The notes under the pieces are model-generated. The model did no database searches. It worked only from the letters and a program-made list of their open reading frames with translations, and was not told where the DNA came from. From assembly GCA_046296415.1 (NCBI GenBank), contig JBKBLN010000002.1, positions 62,001 to 126,000 of the forward strand: a DNA stretch of 64,000 nt, read 5' to 3'. Below, piece by piece: positions 25,856-32,680 of the stretch (position 1 is its first letter; every line of letters begins with the position of its first letter). Source of the DNA: CAYNRA01 sp046296415. GTDB lineage: Bacteria; Bacteroidota; Bacteroidia; Cytophagales; Spirosomataceae. A program made the position numbers and the translations under genes.

Positions 25856-27032
25856 TCGCCCCACCCACGAGCTTGCCGACATCATTCAACGCTATGAGCC
25901 TCTTTTTTTGGCTAAGTATCCTGTATTGAAACACCATCAACGGGTTTTGAATGCCTTGAAAATATGCCGAACCCAAGCCCTAGGTAGACATCTAGACCAA
26001 TGCACCTCCTGCCAACACGTGCGTATCAGCTATAATTCCTGCCGAAATCGCCACTGCCCCAAATGTCAAAATACAGCCAAAGAAAAGTGGATTATGGCGC
26101 GCGAGGCTGACCTACTGCCCTGTCGGTATTTTCATGTGGTTTTTACCTTACCACAGGAACTGCACACGTATTGCCTTACCTACCCGAAGGCTGTGTATGA
26201 CTTGCTTTTTGAGGCTAGTAAAGAAACGTTGATGGCTTTCGGACATGACCCTAAATTCCTCAGTGGACAAATGGGGTTTATTAGCCTATTGCACACGTGG
26301 GGGCAGAATCTCAGCCTTCATCCACATGTGCACATCATCGTGCCGGGTATAGGCCATACCGCAGCTGGTTTCTGGAAGAAGGCTACTAAAAATAGCCGAT
26401 ATCTTTTCCCCGTAGAAGCAATGGCGACAGTCTATAAACATAAGTTCATGGAAAAGTTGCTATATTTTTTAAAAAAGGTATGCAGAACCCTACCTTACCA
26501 AACTCGACGAGAATTGTACACAAAAAACTGGGTCGTCTATGCAAAAGCTCCTTTTGCAGGCCCGCAGCAAGTCATTGAGTATCTAGGCAGGTACACCCAC
26601 AAGATTGCTATCAGCAATCATCGTCTCATCTCCATTGAGGAAGGCCGAATCTCGTTTACATACAAAGATTACGCCGATCAAGGAAAACAAAAGCGGATGA
26701 GCCTGGAGGCAAACGAGTTTCTGAGACGTTTTTGCTTACATATCCTACCGCCTGGCTTTCGGAAAATACGGCATTATGGATTTTTATCATCCCGAGGCAA
26801 GGCTAAAATCAAGGACTTTCAGTTCAAAAATGGCACAATGTCAAAGAACAAAAAGGGTGATCAAAAAACAAAAGCCGACTGGAAAGACATCAGTCGTACC
26901 CGTTTAGGTTATGACCCGGAGGCTTGTCCGTGTTGTAAAACGGGAAAAATGAGGACGATTCACACTTTTGCCGCCAACGCACCACCTTCATTAGCGCAGT
27001 ATGTAACCCACAAAAGCCAACCCAACACATGA
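25836..27032 (+). CDS. IS91-family HUH transposase
   Basis: 398 aa. An N-terminal zinc-binding region (CTSCQHV, then CRNRHCPKCQ) is followed by the Y2 transposase: HUH in LHPHVHIIVPG and tyrosine pair Y-L-G-R-Y in QQVIEYLGRYTHKIAISNH. IS91-type enzymes move DNA by rolling-circle replication from one end. Co-occurrence with a tyrosine recombinase gene is known for a subset of IS91 relatives. The frame is intact. Confidence 0.9.
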   Translation: MQKGLSNRPTHELADIIQRYEPLFLAKYPVLKHHQRVLNALKICRTQALGRHLDQCTSCQHVRISYNSCRNRHCPKCQNTAKEKWIMAREADLLPCRYFHVVFTLPQELHTYCLTYPKAVYDLLFEASKETLMAFGHDPKFLSGQMGFISLLHTWGQNLSLHPHVHIIVPGIGHTAAGFWKKATKNSRYLFPVEAMATVYKHKFMEKLLYFLKKVCRTLPYQTRRELYTKNWVVYAKAPFAGPQQVIEYLGRYTHKIAISNHRLISIEEGRISFTYKDYADQGKQKRMSLEANEFLRRFCLHILPPGFRKIRHYGFLSSRGKAKIKDFQFKNGTMSKNKKGDQKTKADWKDISRTRLGYDPEACPCCKTGKMRTIHTFAANAPPSLAQYVTHKSQPNT

Positions 27033-27234
27033 TTTTTTCTCGCCAAAAAGCGAGCTAGAATTCCTATGCCCTTTTCCAAACAAAACACAAAATACGGGCT
27101 ACGTTCAAGTACTGAAAACACCTTAAAAAAAGATTTTTTAATTCCAAAGGGCCTGAAAAAACTAAAATCTACTGTAAAATATACGCCCTAAATACCAAGG
27201 ATCGGAATTGAAACCCCATAACCCCCGAAGCTTC

Positions 27235-27298
27235 GTTCAACACAGGCTTACATCGCTGTTCCGCTTCGCTACACGCGTTTAAGCCTTATATGTTACCA
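27235..27298 (+). other. short attC (59-base-element size) at the M right end
   Basis: First core GTTCAAC (fits RYYYAAC), inner arms CAGGCTTA and TAAGCC, last core G|TTACCA supplied by the neighbour. It is preceded by the perfect palindrome CGAAGCTTCG (27226-27235). Near copies occur at 21357, 15778 and 14669, always as the right end of an M copy. It therefore travels with M rather than with the neighbouring cassette. Confidence 0.8.
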
Positions 27299-27307
27299 GC
27301 AGTTTTT

Positions 27308-27784
27308 TCATTCGACAATGTTTCTGTAATGATTTATTCTTTCATTAAACAAATTCATAAATGTTGGAAAGTCTCGATTGAATTCCCCGTCATAGTTGTT
27401 GAATGGAATTAAATCTAAACTTGCTATTCTTTCCTTGCCACATTTTCGCCCAAATGAAAATCTCCAATTATGCAGCAGATTGAATGTTGCCGTGTAATAT
27501 ATCAACTCACTAATGGACATTTCTCGTTTGGGAATAAGAATGGTAGCAGAATCGCCACCATTCCCCTTGGGTAAAAAGTCTGTCAATTGCAATGTCGCAA
27601 AGCCTAAACCAGAAACACAAATTAAACCACCAGGAAAGACCTTATCATCGGGATATGGTTCAACAAATTTGACTACACCGTTATTCATTGTTGTGCTAGA
27701 GATGTAAGGAATATTCCCTTCATCGTAATCCTCGTTACCCTTTGATTTAGCAACTTTTAAGTGAAATAAATCAGATATTTTCAT
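27308..27784 (-). CDS. cassette 3: specificity subunit (HsdS/BcgI-B-like, short)
   Basis: 158 aa. KISDLFHLKVAKSKGNEDYDEGNIPYISSTTMNNGVVKFVEPYPDDKVFPGGLICVSG is a typical target-recognition domain start, and FSFGRKCGKERIASLDLIPF its end. There is only one domain, half the usual HsdS length, so it may dimerise or be shortened. It overlaps the methylase gene by 14 bp and is the last gene of cassette 3. Confidence 0.8.
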   Translation of the reverse strand: MKISDLFHLKVAKSKGNEDYDEGNIPYISSTTMNNGVVKFVEPYPDDKVFPGGLICVSGLGFATLQLTDFLPKGNGGDSATILIPKREMSISELIYYTATFNLLHNWRFSFGRKCGKERIASLDLIPFNNYDGEFNRDFPTFMNLFNERINHYRNIVE

Positions 27785-29633
27785 TGGTCAATGCTTTTTT
27801 AATTCCTTGAAATGTGATGTCAGAAAAAACCTTTTTCATTTCTAAGGTTATGATACTATTGTCTATAAGAGGGCTGTCAATATAGTTTTCTGGAATTAGC
27901 TCTAATTTGGTGTCTTGAGGTGAAATTGGCTTAAACTCTATTACACCTTGTAAGTCTGCTCTATCGTTACCGTTCACAATAAAATCCCTAAGTCTGCTTT
28001 CAACTAAGTCAATCTGTTCATTTTCCCCAGTTGGTAGTCGTTTTCTTTTATGTTTTCTAAAACCATCATTTGTTACTCTTACCCAAGCAACTTTTTGATT
28101 TGTTGGATGTGGTTCACCTTTTTTAATTATTATTGTAACTGGTTGAACTGTTGCTTGAGGATAGAATAATTCATTAGAAAAACTAGCCACACTTACTAAA
28201 GTGTGGGATTGAAGAAATCTCTTTCTCCATTCAAAATTATTTCCACTTGAATACATAATTGAAATTGGAAGAACAGCGAATAGCAAACCACCATTAGCCA
28301 TTTGCTTTAATGAGTGTTCAATGAATTTGTATTCTTTTTCATCGTCTTTTTTGAGAGCAAATGGCGGGTTCATCAGCACCTTTGTTACAGGAAGACGTTC
28401 TGGTGTCTCACTAATATATTCAGCGCTTAGTTCACCATTCCGTATTTTTCTGTTCAAGTTGACAGCAAAGCAATCTTCATTGATTATATTATTTTTACCA
28501 TCACCTCTAAAAATCATATTAACAATAGCTAAAGTTGCAACGTTAGCTTGTTGCTCAACACCAAATATTTTATGCTTTTTGAAGTGGTCTAAATTTGTCG
28601 GATTATTATTACGGACTTTATCATAAGCAGCCACGAGAAACCCACCCGTTCCACAAGCGGGGTCAAATACAATGTCGTTTTCATTAACATCCAAAACCTC
28701 ACAAGCAAATTTTGTTATATGTCGTGGTGTTAACACAATTCCAATATCCTTTGCGCCATTTCCATATTTAAGAAAAACCTCGTAAAATTTACCTAAAATG
28801 TCTTGTCCACCATTCATCGCAGCTTTAACATTGATTTTGCGTAGAAGGAAATATACTTTAATAAGTGCCTGCTTATATTTTGCTTTGGCAGCTTCTTCTT
28901 GTGGTAGACTAAGTTCTATCTGTGCTGCAAATTCTCTTTTTGAATGAGCAATCAAAACATCTTCTGCTCTGTTGTTAATGTCACGAATAAATACGGATGG
29001 CGATGCACTAAAATTAGGTAATGTGTCGGAAACCATTGAAAGTAGAATTGACGACATTACACTTGCCCTTTTGTCTTTGTTTATTGAAGCTGAATGAAGT
29101 TCTTCATTAATTTTTTCTGCAATAGATAGAAGTATTTTTTCGTCTGATACTAATTCATTTAGAAGATTTGTAGAGTTGTCAAATAAATATTTAGCTTGGT
29201 CAGGACTAAGTAATCCTGTTATTGAGTTGGAGTTATACTGAACTATTTGAGTCGTCCCATTCCTGTGAATGATAGCTGTCTTAATTAAATAGCCGTCTAT
29301 GTCATTACCTGCAACACCTGAAACTATAAATGCTTGGATTAGAGAACTTCTATTTATAAGGTTAGCATAGTCTACCGCTTCATTAAACGCCTGTTCGAGT
29401 TGGTTGTGATTTCCTTTTGCTTCTATGACCCAGAAGCCATTCTCCCTAATCTTGACAACATACTCAGGTTTCTGTCTGCCGAGTTGAGCACCAATTTCTG
29501 GATGGTCCAAACATTCTTGTTGTGTAAAGACTTCACCAAGTGGGTCACGATTTGGATTACGAACATTCCACCCAATTTCGTTTAGGTCGTTTTTTATAAA
29601 TGTGTATGAGTTGAATTCAGAATTTCTTGCCAT
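27771..29633 (-). CDS. cassette 3: nuclease-methyltransferase of a BcgI-like (type IIB/IIG) system
   Basis: 620 aa. Residues about 30-80 look like a PD-(D/E)xK nuclease (RKPEYVV, then FWVIEAKGN with E-x-K). Residues about 270-560 are an N6-adenine methyltransferase: motif I FDPACGTGGFLVAAYD, motif IV VLMNPPFALKK. With the small S subunit this resembles the A/B pair of type IIB enzymes, or an Mrr/HsdR-like fusion to HsdM. It probably restricts foreign DNA. It starts 49 bp from the cassette boundary (29682). Confidence 0.85.
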   Translation of the reverse strand: MARNSEFNSYTFIKNDLNEIGWNVRNPNRDPLGEVFTQQECLDHPEIGAQLGRQKPEYVVKIRENGFWVIEAKGNHNQLEQAFNEAVDYANLINRSSLIQAFIVSGVAGNDIDGYLIKTAIIHRNGTTQIVQYNSNSITGLLSPDQAKYLFDNSTNLLNELVSDEKILLSIAEKINEELHSASINKDKRASVMSSILLSMVSDTLPNFSASPSVFIRDINNRAEDVLIAHSKREFAAQIELSLPQEEAAKAKYKQALIKVYFLLRKINVKAAMNGGQDILGKFYEVFLKYGNGAKDIGIVLTPRHITKFACEVLDVNENDIVFDPACGTGGFLVAAYDKVRNNNPTNLDHFKKHKIFGVEQQANVATLAIVNMIFRGDGKNNIINEDCFAVNLNRKIRNGELSAEYISETPERLPVTKVLMNPPFALKKDDEKEYKFIEHSLKQMANGGLLFAVLPISIMYSSGNNFEWRKRFLQSHTLVSVASFSNELFYPQATVQPVTIIIKKGEPHPTNQKVAWVRVTNDGFRKHKRKRLPTGENEQIDLVESRLRDFIVNGNDRADLQGVIEFKPISPQDTKLELIPENYIDSPLIDNSIITLEMKKVFSDITFQGIKKALTNENI

Positions 29634-29674
29634 TTATCTTACTTTATATTACGTGTTGTTGTCGTCTTAAAATT

Positions 29675-29810
29675 GCTGTTAACGTTTTGCAGCTACCCGA
29701 AGGTGGCGATTTAGAAGCACTGCACTGTCAGTTAAGCACAAACTTTGATAGAAGCACAAAGCTTGATTTAACCACTGAACCGCCACTTTTGGGTAGGTGC
29801 TGTTACCTGC
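29675..29810 (-). other. attC-like site of cassette 2
   Basis: 136 bp. Left core GCTGTTAAC, right core GTTACCTGC. The inner arms GCAGCTACCCGAAGGTGGCG and CGCCACTTTTGGGTAGGTGC pair around a centre with three AGAAGCAC/AAGCACAAA motifs. The right core is the exact 9-base complement of the cassette 2 start at 35587. Confidence 0.85.
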
Positions 29811-29820
29811 TGGCCTTCTG

Positions 29821-30192
29821 CTAGTCACGGTCAGAAAGTATTTGTTTTGAATCTTTTTTTATTGAATCTAAGGCAATATTTGCTCTGTCTATTTTCTCTT
29901 GTGTCCAAGTTGTGGGGTCTGCCCAATATTCTGCTTTCCCCAATAACCGAAAGTAAAGGTCTTGGTCAATGTCGCGTACTTTTTTAGCTGCATCCATCCA
30001 AATTTTACTCAAATCCTTGTTTGGCTTTTCTACTTTTCTCATACATTCTTGCAAAAAAGTAGTCGTCTCATTTGCAGCTTCATATACCGCCTCTATTGCT
30101 TCATAAGATTTTGCCTTTTTGACCTCATTTTTAGAGAACAGTTCTTTCACTTCTTTAAGTCCAAACTGAATTACTTCTAACCAAATTGGCAC
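29821..30192 (-). CDS. cassette 2: hypothetical small helical protein
   Basis: 123 aa, highly charged and apparently all helical, without signal or membrane segment (SKNEVKKAKSYEAIEAVYEAANETTTFLQECMRKVEKPNKDL). It lies 6 bp downstream of the L,D-transpeptidase-like gene and is the last of the cassette. An immunity role for its neighbour is conceivable from position alone. No family recognised. Confidence 0.7.
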   Translation of the reverse strand: MPIWLEVIQFGLKEVKELFSKNEVKKAKSYEAIEAVYEAANETTTFLQECMRKVEKPNKDLSKIWMDAAKKVRDIDQDLYFRLLGKAEYWADPTTWTQEKIDRANIALDSIKKDSKQILSDRD

Positions 30193-30198
30193 GATAAT

Positions 30199-30600
30199 TT
30201 ATGTATTTTGAGAATTGTCAATTACTTCAACAGATATATAATTATTTTTTCCTACCGATTTTAAAGCATCGTACCAAGGTTTTGTATTTGCATCAATCAA
30301 CCCTATACAACCTTTTGTGCCAATTTTATTGCCATCAGGGTGAATCCCTAATTCAGTCCTATCAGTTGAAAATTGCGGTGACAATACTTGAAACCAACAA
30401 TTGCTTAGGGAATCGCAAAATCCGTCAGAGCCAGGTTTGTCCAATAACATATTGCCTTTGGCATGGTAAAGACCTGAAGGTAATTCTTTACGACCATAAG
30501 GGCCTGATATTGCCCCTGATTGTAGATTTTTTTCTGGCCACTTTATAGTGCCGTAGGCTTTTTGATTTTCTCTTCTTTCGATTATGAATTTGATTGCCAT
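30199..30600 (-). CDS. cassette 2: L,D-transpeptidase-like (YkuD/DUF2778-type) protein
   Basis: 133 aa without signal peptide. The sequence ELGIHPDGNKIGTKGCIGL gives the spaced His and Gly-Cys of the YkuD/DUF2778 catalytic motif, with Cys as nucleophile; LPSGLYHAKG precedes it. Family members act on peptidoglycan stem peptides, and DUF2778 proteins include antibacterial effectors. With no export signal of its own it would need another route out. It is fifth in a six-gene operon. Confidence 0.7.
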   Translation of the reverse strand: MAIKFIIERRENQKAYGTIKWPEKNLQSGAISGPYGRKELPSGLYHAKGNMLLDKPGSDGFCDSLSNCWFQVLSPQFSTDRTELGIHPDGNKIGTKGCIGLIDANTKPWYDALKSVGKNNYISVEVIDNSQNT

Positions 30601-30606
30601 GATTAT

Positions 30607-31533
30607 TTAGTTTTTAAAGTTCATTTCTTTTAAAGTTTCGGAAAGATGTTTAATACCAGATGCATTTTGTTTAGAATCTGTAAAAAATAATCTTCTTGGT
30701 TTCTTGTAAGGGAATAATAAACCATTCAATCCATCTTCTGGATAAGTATCTGACTCTAATTGTAAAACATATTTTTCACCAGTAGGGTCGGTATTATAAA
30801 TCATTTTAAAAATTGGACTTTTAATCTCTGCAATGCCATGAAGGGCAGACCATTCAACTGGCCAGGATAATATTTCGTACCACGAATTAAACAGTTCATC
30901 CGATAGTTTTCCTTTTGCACACGATTGAATTACAGTAGCTAACTCAATACTGTTTGCACAACTCAAAGAAGCTGGATTATATGGTATTGATGATATTCCC
31001 ATATGTTTCCAGCAAGGGTTCAGTAAATTGTTGGAAAACGAAGAAAATTGTTCAATCCTGTCATGGGTTTTATTTAGTCTACCCCACATGTCATCTATTA
31101 AATCATGTTTTGCATAATCCTCCCAATAACAAAATATTTCTTTTGGCAAATATTCAACAATATGTTGATAGTTTTCATCTTTGATAGCTTTAATAAACCC
31201 AATAACATTTTGTCGAAGCCCAATTATTACAAATGTTTTATCCACTCCTTTCTTCAATCCAAATAATAATACTATAGATTCAGGTAATTCATTTATGTGC
31301 TCGACAAAAATACCATTTGAAAGAATTCGTTTTTTATAATTATACAAGTCGCTAATTGAAATGGATTTTATTTGAATTGGGACAATATCAAATATTTCTT
31401 TGGAAGACCAAATGCTATCGATTATTTCGGGCAACGCTGTTATTATGCGTTCCCATTTTATTCTTAATTCATCGCTGACCCAGGTAACCCTGTTGAAGTC
31501 TGGTAACATAAAATTTAGTCGATTGGGCAACAT
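30607..31533 (-). CDS. cassette 2: unknown protein partnered with the radical SAM enzyme
   Basis: 308 aa, soluble, no signal. It begins 1 bp after the stop of the radical SAM gene. Rich in Trp, Tyr and Ile with a mixed alpha/beta look (KWERIITALPEIIDSIW, SLSCANSIELATVIQSCAKGK, FKMIYNTDPTGEKYVLQLESD). No family recognised. Its tight coupling suggests a maturation or recognition partner. Confidence 0.65.
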   Translation of the reverse strand: MLPNRLNFMLPDFNRVTWVSDELRIKWERIITALPEIIDSIWSSKEIFDIVPIQIKSISISDLYNYKKRILSNGIFVEHINELPESIVLLFGLKKGVDKTFVIIGLRQNVIGFIKAIKDENYQHIVEYLPKEIFCYWEDYAKHDLIDDMWGRLNKTHDRIEQFSSFSNNLLNPCWKHMGISSIPYNPASLSCANSIELATVIQSCAKGKLSDELFNSWYEILSWPVEWSALHGIAEIKSPIFKMIYNTDPTGEKYVLQLESDTYPEDGLNGLLFPYKKPRRLFFTDSKQNASGIKHLSETLKEMNFKN

Positions 31534-31534
31534 A

Positions 31535-32680
31535 TTAATAATTAATCAAAGTGTGCAATGTAGGGTTAATACCGTTGTTCCATAAATTTAATAATTTAGT
31601 TTCCCATAAAGGCCGATTGGGATGGAGGGAAAGGGGTATTTGTCCATCAGCAATAATTTCATTTTCAATTTCTTCAAATAGTTCTTTAAACAGTTTGCAG
31701 TTTTCGCTTTTATTTCTCCAATCCCCTCCTTTTGCAGTGCCAGGACATTGTCCTTTACACTGAAGAAAAAAACGACAATTCTTACATCCTCCATATTCAT
31801 CAGGGACATTATAAAGTGATATGTATCTTTCATACCCTTGTTGTTTAGGTTTCTGAAAATTGATACCTTCCTTATCTGTGTTGCCGCAATTATTTTTTCT
31901 TCCCTGTCCGTCTATACCACTAACAGCGATGGTTGTATAGGGGTCACAAGCTGACCATACACAATCTTCGGGTTGATCTAGTCCTAATAATTGGCTTCTC
32001 ATGTTTTCAAATAAGTCAAACTTTATATTCTTAAAATGTTTTTCAAACTGTTTATATTTTTTAAATGCTTTGATGTTTTCTTCTGTATTAAAAACGTGAT
32101 TTTTCAATTTTTCTGAATAATCAACTTCCAATACATGTATTCTTGCTTTTTTTAAACCTAATGCATCTAAGCTCATTAGCCAATCGAACATTTTCGGAAT
32201 ACGGGATTCTGAACTATTACATTTGGTAATCTGAAAATTCAGACTGGTTGGAATTTCAGATTCAAGTAATTTTTTTATATTATCATTGGATTTCTGGGTG
32301 TATAATCTTGTTCTTTCAATTGTACCTGCCCATCTCACATCATTTAATTCATCAGGACCGTCAATAGAAACTCCGATGTGTACATTATATTTTTTGAATA
32401 AATCAAGGTGTTGCTGAGTTATCAGAATTCCATTAGTTAAAATACTGTTTTCTCCAAATCTTTCATATCCAAAGCGTAGTACTTTTTCTAAGTCATCAAT
32501 ATTCAATAAAAGTGGTTCTCCGCCCCAGATAATAAACGGCTCACTCGTATCATCCAAAATCTTGAATACTTTCTCCAAATTGTATGAAGAGTTTCCATTT
32601 CCGCTATCCCGCAGAGGATTTTGATAACAATATTGGCATCCAATATTGCATTTAGTCCCTAATAGTCTTAACTCTACCAT
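31535..32680 (-). CDS. cassette 2: radical SAM/SPASM peptide maturase
   Basis: 381 aa. The radical SAM cluster motif is CNIGCQYC (residues about 11-18), followed by GGEP (FIIWGGEPLLL), LTNGILI and VSIDGPDELND. A C-terminal SPASM region holds the auxiliary-cluster cysteines (CVWSACDPY, NNCGN, GGCKNCRFFLQCKGQCPG, SENCKLF). This is the layout of RiPP cyclophane and thioether-forming enzymes and of anaerobic sulfatase maturases. Its start overlaps the stop of the PYIK-repeat protein by 7 bp, pointing to that protein as substrate. Confidence 0.9.
   Translation of the reverse strand: MVELRLLGTKCNIGCQYCYQNPLRDSGNGNSSYNLEKVFKILDDTSEPFIIWGGEPLLLNIDDLEKVLRFGYERFGENSILTNGILITQQHLDLFKKYNVHIGVSIDGPDELNDVRWAGTIERTRLYTQKSNDNIKKLLESEIPTSLNFQITKCNSSESRIPKMFDWLMSLDALGLKKARIHVLEVDYSEKLKNHVFNTEENIKAFKKYKQFEKHFKNIKFDLFENMRSQLLGLDQPEDCVWSACDPYTTIAVSGIDGQGRKNNCGNTDKEGINFQKPKQQGYERYISLYNVPDEYGGCKNCRFFLQCKGQCPGTAKGGDWRNKSENCKLFKELFEEIENEIIADGQIPLSLHPNRPLWETKLLNLWNNGINPTLHTLINY

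Larger units (their letters stand above)
24856..27292 (+). mobile_element. M element, full copy: IS91-like cassette with its own recombinase and attC
   Basis: 2437 bp from TTGAACCAAACC to CTTATATG. Both outer junctions are G|TT (CGCCG|TTGAAC and ATATG|TTACCA), so the insertion is a precise conservative event in the attC of cassette 3. It encodes a tyrosine recombinase and an IS91-type transposase on the plus strand, opposite to the array genes. Its last 58 bp form a short attC whose first core, GTTCAAC, complements its own start GTTGAAC. Four more partial copies lie in the array. Confidence 0.85.

Noticed and set aside
24856..27292. M as a plain IS91 insertion next to a GAAC target
   Set aside because: GAAC does lie near the left end, but TTGAAC is constant in all copies and the sequences outside it vary. 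Both junctions are G|TT, which points to attC-type recombination.
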